Below are positions 7,892 to 16,581 of a stretch of DNA of 64,000 nt, one piece after another (the first letter of the stretch is position 1; each line of letters starts with the position of its first letter). Where the stretch lies: positions 1-64,000 of the forward strand of contig CALXZM010000002.1 of assembly GCA_944393245.1 (NCBI GenBank). Direction: 5' to 3'. This DNA comes from an uncultured Alphaproteobacteria bacterium. GTDB taxonomy: Bacteria > Pseudomonadota > Alphaproteobacteria > Rs-D84. Position numbers and translations under genes: made by a program. The notes under the pieces are model-generated. The model was not told where the DNA came from and did not search any database. It worked only from the letters and a program-made list of their open reading frames with translations.

Positions 7892-8047
7892 ATGCAAATT
7901 TTCCTATACTTTATGCCGCATTTTGCACAGTGCTTTTGCACCTGTGTTGGTAGCTACATGAATCCACCTTTGGTTCTTACTGCAAAAACCAAAGGAGTAT
8001 ATTATGCAAAGAACAGCAGAAGCGGTGTCTTTGGGACATCCGGATAA
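7892..8047 (+). CDS. Leader ORF between the SAM-II riboswitch and metK
   Basis: A 51-codon frame starts with ATG at 7892, seven bases after the AAGGAG that forms the 3' edge of the riboswitch. It is rich in aromatic and cysteine residues (FAQCFCTCVG) and resembles no family. It runs through the hairpin that hides the metK ribosome-binding site and ends 43 bases inside metK, in another frame. I infer that its translation, allowed when SAM is low, melts the hairpin and couples to metK. Whether the peptide itself has a role is unknown. Confidence 0.55.
   Translation: MQIFLYFMPHFAQCFCTCVGSYMNPPLVLTAKTKGVYYAKNSRSGVFGTSG
7967..7997 (+). promoter_or_regulatory. Hairpin covering the metK ribosome-binding site
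   Basis: CCTTTGGTT (7967-7975) pairs perfectly with AACCAAAGG (7987-7995). The right arm includes most of the AAAGGAG that serves metK at 8004. Confidence 0.7.
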
Positions 8048-9014
8048 AATCGCCGATTACATTTCAAGTTATATCTTAGATCGGTTAATTGAGCAAGATC
8101 CACAGGTCAAATATGCCGTTGAAGTCTTAATAAAAGACAACAATGTCGTCCTTGGTGGCGAAGTTACCACCTCTGCCCCACTTGGTAATTTGACCGACTA
8201 TGTTAAGGCCGCCATTGCCGAAATCGGGTACAATGACCGATACGCATCAATATGGGGCGATTTGGCCATTAAGCATTCGCAAATAAAGGTTACCAATTTA
8301 ATTGGCGTACAATCGGCAGATATCAATCGTGGTGTTGTTGCCGATGGCTGGGGCGATCAAGGTGTGTTTGTTGGCTATGCCTGCCAAGGCGAAGGTAAGA
8401 TAAATCGGGAATTATATTTGGCCCGAAAGCTGAACAAAGCCCTGTACGATAAAGCCCGTCAATCTGATAATCTCGGCATAGATATCAAGACACAAATCAC
8501 ATTGAACGACGACAAGATTGAAACCACTATTGTGGCAATCCCGATGTTAAAGGACGAAGACCTGACCGACTTTATCATTGAAACATTGGGCGAAAAGCCA
8601 GCGCACATTATCATAAATGGTACTGGACGTTATACATATCATGGTTCCATAGCAGACTGTGGCATTACAGGACGAAAATTGGCATGTGACTTTTATTCAA
8701 CCGCATGTCCGATTGGTGGTGGCTCACCTTGGACAAAGGATGCTAGCAAGGCAGACTTGACCCTTAATGTGTATGCTCGTATCCTGGCGTGCGAAAATCT
8801 GGCCGACAACGACGAATGTTTTGTTTACCTGTCTTCGTGCATTGGGCGTGCCGAACTGCCAAGCGGCCTGATAAAAACGATTAAAAACGGCATTGTTTCC
8901 TATCGTGATCTGTGGTGCAATCAAAAACCAAGTAACTTGATAAAAGCATACGGTTTAGATAAACCGATCTATGCAAAATTATGCGACAAAAGTATATCTG
9001 GAATACAGAATTAA
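8004..9014 (+). CDS. metK: S-adenosylmethionine synthetase, short divergent form
   Basis: MetK makes S-adenosylmethionine from methionine and ATP. The 336-residue protein keeps the methionine/ATP loop (EAVSLGHPDKIADYI, near residue 10), the GDQGVFVGYA motif near 117 and the GITGRKLACDFY strand near 222. The usual glycine-rich GGAFSGKD loop is altered to GGGSPWTKDASKAD. Most bacterial MetK proteins have about 385 residues, so about 50 are missing, mainly in the middle and at the C-terminus. The SAM-II riboswitch upstream supports the assignment. Expression probably depends on translation of the leader ORF. A terminator follows directly. Confidence 0.85.
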   Translation: MQRTAEAVSLGHPDKIADYISSYILDRLIEQDPQVKYAVEVLIKDNNVVLGGEVTTSAPLGNLTDYVKAAIAEIGYNDRYASIWGDLAIKHSQIKVTNLIGVQSADINRGVVADGWGDQGVFVGYACQGEGKINRELYLARKLNKALYDKARQSDNLGIDIKTQITLNDDKIETTIVAIPMLKDEDLTDFIIETLGEKPAHIIINGTGRYTYHGSIADCGITGRKLACDFYSTACPIGGGSPWTKDASKADLTLNVYARILACENLADNDECFVYLSSCIGRAELPSGLIKTIKNGIVSYRDLWCNQKPSNLIKAYGLDKPIYAKLCDKSISGIQN

Positions 9015-9020
9015 AAAAAA

Positions 9021-9044
9021 GGTGCCATTTGGCACCCTTGTTTT
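9021..9044 (+). terminator. Terminator after metK
   Basis: GGTGCCA and TGGCACC form a 7-base-pair stem with a 2-base gap, followed by CTTGTTTT. Confidence 0.7.
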
Positions 9045-9166
9045 CAACAGCATCGCTGCCCAGACAATTTACCTGTTTGCTGTTAAAAAGCGGGACGGGG
9101 CGCCATGGTAAATCTGATAGATATTTCTGAAAAGATGTTGTATACTTTGCGATAAAGGAATGCGAT

Positions 9167-10366
9167 ATGTCGGGAATTATACAACAAAAACAGTTGAAAA
9201 AATTAAATCGTATAACAGACGCTGATTTTCATTTTGTTCCTGCGAATAAAAATAAGTTTGGGGTAAAATATTACGAACACGCATGTGCAAATGATGAAGA
9301 GTTTCAGCGAATTGCCGGCGATTTAAACCAGCGTCAAAATGTTTTCTATACATGCCTGGAATATCCGGGGGGTAATATCTCGATTGCCGTTGTGCAAAAC
9401 GAACTGGATAAAAATCGCATAGAAAATATTATGTGGGGACGCGTACCAGACCTGGCGGACACCAAACCAATTGGCAAGATTCATGGTAACGATGTTTATC
9501 TGGAATTAATCACGACCCAGTCTGGCAAAGCCTCGGGCGTTGTCATGCGCCACGGTCGTGCAATTGCTGTTGTTGTTATTAATGGTCATCGTTTGCCTTT
9601 TTATGTATCGTCTGGACTGACCGGCAAGGAAGCGGAATACGGTATTGCATCTGGTAAATGGTACCCATTGCAGGGAATTTCTGACAGTGGTTGGTTGAAC
9701 AAAATGCCGGACATGAACAAAAATCCATATCCAGAACTGGATCAGGTTTGTGCAATGCTAGAGAAAAAATATCCCGCGGCGATATTGAAACAACGCGCAT
9801 TGAATAATGAATTGCCCGCCGCGGATAGAGATGCGTTGTTAAAAACTGCCAACAGCGAATTTGTCGAAGGAACCCCGTACAATGAACGCAGCCTATATCA
9901 GTATTACAGAAATCATATAATATATTTGCCGGCGGTAATTGATGCGTGGCGGACCGCACCAAAAGATTTTCTGGAAATTGCGGGCGGGGCATTACAGATT
10001 CACGAACTTAATACATTAGAAAAAATTCGAAAAACGGATTTAATGGCTAATTCAACCCTAGAAGATAATATCGTTTGGCTTACCCCTGTCCCCAGCCAGC
10101 TAGCGACCCAAACCGGTGCAGAAACAACCCAGGGAATACAAAGACAGCTGGATAAACTTGGTCTAGGCGGTGCGTTTTTTTATTCGGATAATAATGACGG
10201 GATTGGCCTGCCTGTTGAAACATTTGATAATTATTTCTATGCCAACCAGGTACAAAACCTGGTCGCGGCAACAAAAAGAATCAATGCCCAGCCACGAAAG
10301 CAAGGTAAACAAGACTCTGTTATACAAATCGCCCTGGACAAGGTAAAAAAGATGTTTAACGGCTAA
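9167..10366 (+). CDS. Unknown 399-residue protein
   Basis: The frame is long, has a start at 9167 with AAAGGAA upstream and shows normal codon use, so it is very likely real. It has no signal peptide and no membrane segment. The N-terminal third looks like a mixed alpha/beta domain, the middle holds a strand-rich stretch (HGRAIAVVVINGHRLPFYV), and the C-terminus is basic (KRINAQPRKQGKQ). I recognise no family motif. It stands alone between the metK terminator and a gene-poor stretch. Confidence 0.6.
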   Translation: MSGIIQQKQLKKLNRITDADFHFVPANKNKFGVKYYEHACANDEEFQRIAGDLNQRQNVFYTCLEYPGGNISIAVVQNELDKNRIENIMWGRVPDLADTKPIGKIHGNDVYLELITTQSGKASGVVMRHGRAIAVVVINGHRLPFYVSSGLTGKEAEYGIASGKWYPLQGISDSGWLNKMPDMNKNPYPELDQVCAMLEKKYPAAILKQRALNNELPAADRDALLKTANSEFVEGTPYNERSLYQYYRNHIIYLPAVIDAWRTAPKDFLEIAGGALQIHELNTLEKIRKTDLMANSTLEDNIVWLTPVPSQLATQTGAETTQGIQRQLDKLGLGGAFFYSDNNDGIGLPVETFDNYFYANQVQNLVAATKRINAQPRKQGKQDSVIQIALDKVKKMFNG

Positions 10367-10730
10367 CCCGGCATATTTGCGGCACAAGAAATTAGAAAAG
10401 CACAAGCAGTTCAATCAATGGTTGAATTTTGTTGTAAATATAACATAATTATGCGAATTTTGAATAAAATACAACTTATACCAGAATCTAATCTTGATTT
10501 TCAGGGCTTTATCAACATAACCCCAACACACCCGAAACCAGAAATACAACCTGCGGTTGAATTTGGGCTTAATTTTTTGATACTTGTAACGCCTTGAATG
10601 CAAGCCATATCACAATTCGAGTCTGTCTTGGGCGCGGCGTTTTGATTTTTTTCCACGGATGTTAATATTTTATTTTTATTCTGATTTGTTATTCAGTGAC
10701 GCGCCATGTTGCCAATCCTTAATAAAATTA
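10367..10730. other. Gene-free interval
   Basis: No convincing gene is visible. The only structure I see is the palindrome TTCAA-N7-TTGAA at 10410-10426. A 62-codon minus-strand frame here has no ribosome-binding site and unusual composition, and I do not accept it. Confidence 0.5.
10410..10426. repeat. Palindrome TTCAA-N7-TTGAA, copy 1
   Basis: One of three intergenic copies of the same 5-7-5 palindrome; the others are at 11206-11222 and 11418-11434. Confidence 0.5.
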
Positions 10731-10758
10731 TTGACAATCTGTTTTTTTTTTCTAGGAT
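10731..10758 (+). promoter_or_regulatory. Promoter of the 10788 gene
   Basis: TTGACA (10731-10736) and TAGGAT (10753-10758) are spaced by 16 bases, the spacer containing a run of ten T. A ribosome-binding AAAGGTG and the ATG follow. Confidence 0.5.
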
Positions 10759-10787
10759 TACAAAAAAACTGATACAAAAGGTGTAAT

Positions 10788-11159
10788 ATGTTTTTGCGAT
10801 TAAGATATTATTTCAAAACAGACCGCAAAATACGCGTCCAGGACAAACAAGAATATGCCGACCAGCGTAAAAAGTTAAAAAATTTAGACGACATACTGGA
10901 ATACCGGTGCGAAGAGATAACGTTCCCATTTGATGATCCGGCTTTCTACAGTTGGTGGGGATGTATTAAACGTTCTACGACCGGGGCAGAATACTATTGT
11001 CCTGGGTTTAGTTTTGATGTTCCTTGCGAACATGAACGCAGTTGTGTACGAGGACCTGATAATAGTAAATTTGTTAGGGCGCGACAAGAATATTTTAGAC
11101 AAAAGCAACTTGTTCGTGATTTTTGGCGCAATCGTATGCGCGAACGCGTAAAAGGGTAA
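10788..11159 (+). CDS. Unknown small basic protein
   Basis: The 123-residue frame has a good promoter and the ribosome-binding site AAAGGTG. It is rich in charged and aromatic residues, with four cysteines (WWGCIKRS, YYCPG, VPCEHERSCVRG) that could bind metal, and a helical, strongly basic C-terminus (FRQKQLVRDFWRNRMRERVKG). No family is recognised. The gene is isolated and flanked by gene-poor DNA containing the TTCAA-N7-TTGAA palindromes. Confidence 0.55.
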   Translation: MFLRLRYYFKTDRKIRVQDKQEYADQRKKLKNLDDILEYRCEEITFPFDDPAFYSWWGCIKRSTTGAEYYCPGFSFDVPCEHERSCVRGPDNSKFVRARQEYFRQKQLVRDFWRNRMRERVKG

Positions 11160-11606
11160 GTCGCACGTGGCGTATCCGAAAAATATTTATAGGTCAAGGT
11201 ACTTATTCAACTTATACTTGAATTATGTCTGTGTTATCAACTATTGTATTTGGTGTGATTGCGGGTAGATGTTTGATTTTTATTTCCAACACAATATAAG
11301 ATCTCATTGGGCTTGGTTGTTGTTTTCTGTCACAGGTTGAATTATGCCATAGTTTCTGATATTGCGTTTGTGTATTAAAAGTTTTATAAGGATTGCTGCT
11401 CTATTTTATGGAATGTGTTCAAGTAAAAGTTGAATTTGTCTTTGTATCCGTGCGTATTGTCTTATAAATTGTGTTTTCTATAAGAGTTATATTTTGCATG
11501 GCGATTTCAATGAATTTTCCGACGCAAAAATGTGCAAAAAAAAGAGTGCTTCTTCGTGTATTTTTGTGGGCTTGATTTTTTGTGTGCGGGGGTGGATAAT
11601 GTTTGC
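11160..11606. other. Gene-free interval with two palindromes
   Basis: No gene is recognised. The plus strand is T- and G-rich. TTCAACTTATACTTGAA (11206-11222) and TTCAAGTAAAAGTTGAA (11418-11434) are palindromes and also near-inverted copies of each other, with 16 of 17 positions matching. Confidence 0.5.
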
Positions 11607-12285
11607 ATGCAGAAATACTTTGATGCGCATTGTCATTTACAAAATGCGTCCCGTGTGGCGGATGTAATGGCGCGCGCCGCTGATGCCGGCGTATGTGCTG
11701 TGTATCGCGCGTAATGTTCCAGGCATTTATAGTGCAATTGGTGTTCATCCGTGGTATGTTCAAAATACAGTATCCGATTGGGCAACACGTATGCGCGAAA
11801 TTTTGACCGATTGCCCCGACATTATGGTTGGTGAAATCGGTTTGGATAAATATCGCCCTGCCCCAGAATTACAGGAAAATATTTTTATCGATTGTTTGGA
11901 TATGGCGGCTGAATTTTCACGCCCCGCGTTTATACACTGCGTTGGCGCGTGGAATCGTGTATTGCAAATATTAAAATCGCGCCGCAACCGATTGCCGCGC
12001 GCGATGGTTGCGCATGCGTTTGCAGGCTCGGTCGATATTATGCGCACTTTGGCGGATGGGTACGATTTTTATTTTTCTTATTCGCCGATGATTATGGACG
12101 GTCGCCGTGGCCGTTTAATCGACACAGTTCGTCAAACGCCAATGTCGCGCATTTTAATCGAAAGTGACGATGCCGATCCAACCAAAGTGATTTCTGTGGC
12201 GCGACGCGTGGCCGAAATAAAATCTGTTGATTTGGATGAAGTTGCCGATACAATTTACAAAAACACAACCGAGATTTTGAAATGA
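11607..12285 (+). pseudogene. tatD: Broken TatD-family hydrolase
   Basis: The first 30 codons from ATG 11607 match the start of the intact TatD at 25068-25829 (KYFDAHCHLQ against KYIDSHCHLQ), but the frame stops at 11714. The rest of the homology, from AIGVHPW to the end, continues in another frame to 12285. About 17 residues present in the intact copy (NATSPTDWDIVVDLSQK) are missing at the junction, so a deletion caused the frameshift. The downstream part still has GEIGLDKY and IHCVGAWN and could in theory be translated from 11683. It overlaps the truncated tcdA by four bases, repeating the order of the intact pair. Confidence 0.8.
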
Positions 12286-12509
12286 GTGACAGATTACACA
12301 GAACCCGTTTATTATTTGGCGATACCGGCATAGAAAAATTGCAGAAGGCAACCGTTATGATTGTCGGATGCGGTGCGGTCGGTTCTTTTGCCGTCGAGGC
12401 ACTGGCCCGCACAGGCGTCGGCAAATTAATAATAATTGATTCAGATGTAATCGAAGAATCAAATATCAATCGGCAAATTTTTGCGGAATGCAAATTTATT
12501 CGTGCCTAA
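12282..12509 (+). pseudogene. tcdA: Truncated TcdA/CsdL-like dehydratase, N-terminus only
   Basis: The 75-residue frame matches the first 65 residues of the intact protein at 24434-25108, including the nucleotide-binding GCGAVGSFAVEALAR and ESNINRQ. It then breaks off into CKFIRA and a stop. The full protein has 224 residues, so two thirds are lost. The break lies a few bases before the inverted-repeat promoter region that begins the glycan island. Confidence 0.8.
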
Positions 12510-12517
12510 TTCAAAGG

Positions 12518-12602
12518 AACGTTTGCATTCCCACAAAAGCATCATTGACAACCCAGGAAAATTGTGGCTACACTGCATAAAAATATGCCGAATGCAAACG
12601 TT
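12518..12602. repeat. Inverted repeats flanking a promoter, possible invertible element
   Basis: AACGTTTGCATTC at 12518-12530 and its exact reverse complement at 12590-12602 enclose 59 bases that hold a sigma-70-like promoter pointing to the DUF1796 gene. A partial third copy (GAATGCAAA) lies at 12486-12494, at the break in tcdA. An Mpi-like serine recombinase, a family known to flip promoters of polysaccharide genes, is encoded in the same island. Confidence 0.5.
12545..12574 (+). promoter_or_regulatory. Promoter inside the inverted repeats
   Basis: TTGACA (12545-12550) and TACACT (12569-12574) are separated by 18 bases and read toward the gene at 12644. Confidence 0.45.
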
Positions 12603-12643
12603 GGTTTATTTTCGGCACATTGACAACATAAAAGGGATTTGTT

Positions 12644-13816
12644 ATGCAACATATTGCAAACATACCAAATATAACCGCGGATTATTTTATTCCACTGGGT
12701 GCCGCATGTCGGCCAGCATACTGGTTACAGCGGTTGGGCCTGCGCCAGTGTGCATTGCCGTTTGATTGGTTGGAATTATATGGTTTTGATTTAATTATAC
12801 AAACACTGCGCGATGGGTGTCATTTTTGGTTTAAGAAATACGACGAATACCCATACAGTGCACATACTAAAAAAGTTATTGATTCTGTAATTCCATTACA
12901 ATCTATTCACGCGTTCCCGGCGAACCAAAATGTCGCGGAATATTTGCCAACTTTTTATAATATATTTGAACGTCGTGTTCAGCGTATGCGGGATATATTG
13001 ACCAATTCAAAACACGTATGTTTTGTTTGCAACAGACATGAAATAATTGATGATTTTATCAGTTTTGCAAAAAATTTACACGCAATGTATCCAAATGTAT
13101 ATTTGACTTTTATTGCTGTATACAATAAAGAAAACACTTTTGAAATTACGAAATACAATCCAAATGATTTCTGTACCATATATGCCGTAACTGCAAATGA
13201 TGTTCATCCAAATGGCGCGACCAAGGATGTAAATCCTTTCTTTTGGCATGGGAATCCGAATTTGTGGGCCACCATTTTATCAGGTTGTCGTTTATCCAAT
13301 GGCACGCAAAATGCTGTTACGCCGGTGGCAATGCGATGTGATATAAAAAATTGTGGCACCACGGGTAATAACGTCCGGGTCACAGAATCATCAATGCCAA
13401 TTAAAACACCCGCATGGTTACAGGGTGACGATGGTGGTGGCGTCATGTTAAGTGGCAAATCACGCAATGCACGCATTACATTCCAGGTAATCGGTAACGG
13501 TATATTAAAATTCATCTTTCGTGGTCCAGACGAACGTGCAAATGGGGCACGCTTTCCCGTATGGGTTGATTATTCGTCAATAAAAATTGACGGCACGGAA
13601 ATATTATCCGCACCAATACAGACATGGCATAATCAACCATACGTATTTGAAAAAAATGTTACAGACGGCCAAATCGTAACCATGGAATGCGTGCAAATTC
13701 CACATAACTATACAGATACAGAACTGGAAACCCTGATAAACAATTTAAGCCAAACGCCATATTTTATTGATGCGGATATCGCTGTATTACGCAAATATTA
13801 CAGCAATACAAATTAA
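12644..13816 (+). CDS. DUF1796 domain protein with C-terminal beta-sandwich
   Basis: The N-terminal 200 residues match the DUF1796 type (IPLGAACRPAYWLQRLG, then LPFDWLE), which usually occurs with surface-glycan genes and has been described as papain-like. The same domain ends the glycosyltransferase at 49327-50742. Residues of about 245-345 look like a small beta-sandwich, similar in style to the DUF7024-like domain of the protein at 16582. The start at 12644 follows AAAGGGA. It is the only rightward gene of the island, read from the candidate invertible promoter, and it overlaps the tail-fibre gene end-to-end by four bases. Its reaction is unknown. Confidence 0.65.
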   Translation: MQHIANIPNITADYFIPLGAACRPAYWLQRLGLRQCALPFDWLELYGFDLIIQTLRDGCHFWFKKYDEYPYSAHTKKVIDSVIPLQSIHAFPANQNVAEYLPTFYNIFERRVQRMRDILTNSKHVCFVCNRHEIIDDFISFAKNLHAMYPNVYLTFIAVYNKENTFEITKYNPNDFCTIYAVTANDVHPNGATKDVNPFFWHGNPNLWATILSGCRLSNGTQNAVTPVAMRCDIKNCGTTGNNVRVTESSMPIKTPAWLQGDDGGGVMLSGKSRNARITFQVIGNGILKFIFRGPDERANGARFPVWVDYSSIKIDGTEILSAPIQTWHNQPYVFEKNVTDGQIVTMECVQIPHNYTDTELETLINNLSQTPYFIDADIAVLRKYYSNTN

Positions 13817-14646
13817 ATTTCACCACGGGCATACACAAATTTCAACCACCGCGTTTGCCCATCGGCAGTACCCCAAATTTCTATGCTGTCGCCCTGGGCG
13901 CACATCAACGTCATGGTCAAAGACTGGTTCGCAACGGAACTGTACATAATCACGTCATAGCCAGATGTAGAATTTTTTAATTCAGCATATTGCCCTGGTG
14001 CGGTGGCTGTTTTGCGATACATAATATATCCAGCCGCCGGGGCAGTATATGTGGTTCCAGTGCCATTATCTGTGATATTAACTGACTGATTGCTGGGCAT
14101 AATCATATTGGTTATCGCTGAACGTCCCGTGGCATCCAAATTATTCAGGCCAATGTTGGCCTTTTGCAATAAATCTGATTTATGCGCAATTGTACCAATA
14201 TCTAGTTCTGAGATAGCGTCCTGGACAGCAGACATCAATTGCATAAATTCTGCCAATTGGGGCATGTTCGTCAAATCTGAATATTTTTCATCGTAATCTG
14301 TTAATGATTGGGAAAAATCTTTTAATGCCTCTATGGTAAAATTTATGTCTTGGTTCAATGCAACGGGGTCAATCTGTACAGTTGGTTGATAATCAACAAT
14401 TCTGGTTAATTGTATTTTTCGATATATTTTTACAGACGATAATTTCGCCGGCGCAACATCAAATTTAACATACGTCCCAATATATGGAATATCTGCATTT
14501 TCCGCCTGGGGGGTATACATCACGGTAAAACCGTCTGTTTGTTCCACATTATTGACGACAACACGGACGTCAGATATATCAAAAAACGGAAAATTAAATG
14601 CGAATTCAGTCGTTGTTCCATCAGATATATATTCAACCTTGGTCAT
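13813..14646 (-). CDS. Phage tail-fibre-like protein
   Basis: The N-terminal 110 residues follow the T7 gp17-type attachment domain (EYISDGTTTEFAFNFPFF, then DVRVVVNN), which anchors podovirus fibres to the tail. A helical stretch (about 115-175, likely a trimer coil) leads to a strand-rich C-terminal region (about 200-277) that would be the receptor-binding end. AAAGGA precedes the ATG. No other phage gene is nearby; the podovirus-like structural module is at 56.5-63 kb. The glycan-gene context suggests either a fibre for that module or a captured glycan-binding protein. Confidence 0.7.
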   Translation of the reverse strand: MTKVEYISDGTTTEFAFNFPFFDISDVRVVVNNVEQTDGFTVMYTPQAENADIPYIGTYVKFDVAPAKLSSVKIYRKIQLTRIVDYQPTVQIDPVALNQDINFTIEALKDFSQSLTDYDEKYSDLTNMPQLAEFMQLMSAVQDAISELDIGTIAHKSDLLQKANIGLNNLDATGRSAITNMIMPSNQSVNITDNGTGTTYTAPAAGYIMYRKTATAPGQYAELKNSTSGYDVIMYSSVANQSLTMTLMCAQGDSIEIWGTADGQTRWLKFVYARGEI

Positions 14647-14676
14647 GAAAAGTCCTTTGTTTTAAGTTTATGGAAA

Positions 14677-14698
14677 ATAAAAAACCGCCAACGGCGGT
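14677..14698 (-). terminator. Terminator of the glycan operon
   Basis: On the minus strand CCGCC-GTT-GGCGG is followed by a T run. It lies about 80 bases after the ABC transporter and just ahead of the tail-fibre gene. Confidence 0.7.
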
Positions 14699-14777
14699 AA
14701 AAATAACAGGTGACGAAATTCGCCACCCACTGTGTTTATATATAATACCACAAAATCCGATAAAAATCAATAATGAT

Positions 14778-16568
14778 TTATTTTCGTTCAGAATTACACT
14801 TGAATTGCATATCATACAGGGTTTTATATGCCCCACATTCATGTTGCATTAATTCATCATGTGTGCCAGATTCAACAATTTCACCCTGGTTCACAACAAC
14901 AATTTTTGATGCATTTCGAATGGTGGATAAACGATGGGCAATCACAAACACTGTTTTATCACGCATTAAATTTTCTATGGCACGCTGAACGACGGCTTCG
15001 GATTTATTATCCAGTGCGGATGTGGCTTCATCCAGTATCAAAATCGGGGCATTTTTCAAAAATGCACGTGCGATTGCAACACGCTGTTTTTGGCCACCAG
15101 ATAACAATATTCCGCGTTCGCCGATTTGTGTGTCCAATCCATCTTTCAAACTGTTCACAAAATCACCCAAACAAGCCATTTCAATGGCCGTATTTAATTG
15201 TTCGGGGGTTGCGTCTTTGTTACCAATCAATATATTTTCACGAATTGTTCCAGCAAACAGGAAATTATCCTGGAACACAACACCAATATGACGGCGCAAT
15301 GATTCCAACGTGAAATCACGTATATCCGTACCATCAATCAATATTGCACCGGCGGTCGGATCATAAAATCGTGGCAACAGACTGACCAATGTGGTTTTTC
15401 CACCACCAGAATTTCCAACCAGTGCGATAATTTGGCCCTGGGTCACGGTTAAATTTATATTTTTTAATATTGGGGTTCCCCTGTTGTATTCAAAGCATAA
15501 ATTACGAAATTCTATGGTATGATGTTCTGACGGCATTTCCACTGCGTTTGGTCGGTCTGCAATGGCGGGCGTACTGTCCATAATTCCAAAAACCCGTTCA
15601 ATTGCCATAAACGACATTAACACAGAATTATAATTAGATCCCAAACTTTTCATCGGGTTATATAACATTATCAATGCAGTCAAAAATGATACAAATCCGC
15701 CACTGGTAATATAATTATTTAATACTAAATATGACCCAAACCATATTGCGGCACCAATCCCAATTGACAGAATAATATGCATCACAGGCGTCAACCAACG
15801 CGTCTTTTGAACCATTTTTATTTGCAGATTAAATACACTGTCCAAAATATTTTTAAATTTGTTTTGTTGGTATTCAGCCAAGTTATATGATGTAATCGTT
15901 TTATTTCCAGCATACGTTTCATTATACGCCGTCATCATTGTGGAATCGGCAATCAATGTACTGTTAAATACAGATTGAATCTTTTTTTTCAGCGTTGTCA
16001 TCGGCAGAAAAGCAACGAATAAAATTGTAACGCATACCGCCGCCAATTGCCATGAATTATAAAACAACACAAATATCAGCGATAATGCTGTAAAAATCTT
16101 TTGAACAAAATTTTTTAAATTCGTCAATAACCCAGCGCACGCCATATCAGCATTATTATTAAACATCATCAAAATATCGCCGGAATTTCTGCGATTAAAA
16201 AAGTTTGTGTCAAAGCTTAACATTTTTTTATACAAATCCAGCTTTAACAAATTGGTGATTTTGGCCCCAACCCAGGTATTTAAATAATTCGCGGCATATG
16301 TTAAACCACCCTGTAATGAAGTAAATAAAACAATTGCCAATGGAATATACCATGCGGCCTGTAATGATTTATCTATCATCACTAAATCCATATATGGTTT
16401 CAGCGACATGGCAATGACGCCCTCTAAGGCACCAATTGGTATCGCCAATAATATGGATAATAAACCCTGGAACCAGTATGGTTTTACATACGGCCACATG
16501 CGTTTATAATTTTTAACAATTGCATTTCTGGCCAAAAAACTGGCACTTTGCTTTTTATCACCTGACAT
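14778..16568 (-). CDS. MsbA-type ABC exporter (lipid/glycan)
   Basis: The 596-residue half-transporter has a six-helix membrane domain (about 30-325) fused to an ATPase domain (about 350-590). Visible motifs are Walker A GNSGGGKTT (385-393), signature LSGGQ (489-493), Walker B ILILDEA (509-515) and the switch histidine H545. MsbA-family dimers flip lipid A-core or lipid-linked glycans across the inner membrane. I use the ATG at 16568, which has GGGGAT upstream and lies 13 bases after the previous gene; an upstream start would overlap that gene. It is the last gene of the leftward glycan operon, so a lipid-linked glycan is the likely substrate. Confidence 0.88.
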   Translation of the reverse strand: MSGDKKQSASFLARNAIVKNYKRMWPYVKPYWFQGLLSILLAIPIGALEGVIAMSLKPYMDLVMIDKSLQAAWYIPLAIVLFTSLQGGLTYAANYLNTWVGAKITNLLKLDLYKKMLSFDTNFFNRRNSGDILMMFNNNADMACAGLLTNLKNFVQKIFTALSLIFVLFYNSWQLAAVCVTILFVAFLPMTTLKKKIQSVFNSTLIADSTMMTAYNETYAGNKTITSYNLAEYQQNKFKNILDSVFNLQIKMVQKTRWLTPVMHIILSIGIGAAIWFGSYLVLNNYITSGGFVSFLTALIMLYNPMKSLGSNYNSVLMSFMAIERVFGIMDSTPAIADRPNAVEMPSEHHTIEFRNLCFEYNRGTPILKNINLTVTQGQIIALVGNSGGGKTTLVSLLPRFYDPTAGAILIDGTDIRDFTLESLRRHIGVVFQDNFLFAGTIRENILIGNKDATPEQLNTAIEMACLGDFVNSLKDGLDTQIGERGILLSGGQKQRVAIARAFLKNAPILILDEATSALDNKSEAVVQRAIENLMRDKTVFVIAHRLSTIRNASKIVVVNQGEIVESGTHDELMQHECGAYKTLYDMQFKCNSERK

Positions 16569-16581
16569 GATTATCCCCACA

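Noticed and set aside
10415-10603. Minus-strand frame of 62 codons
   Set aside because: No ribosome-binding site, biased composition (many K, F, Y, R) and no similarity to anything known.
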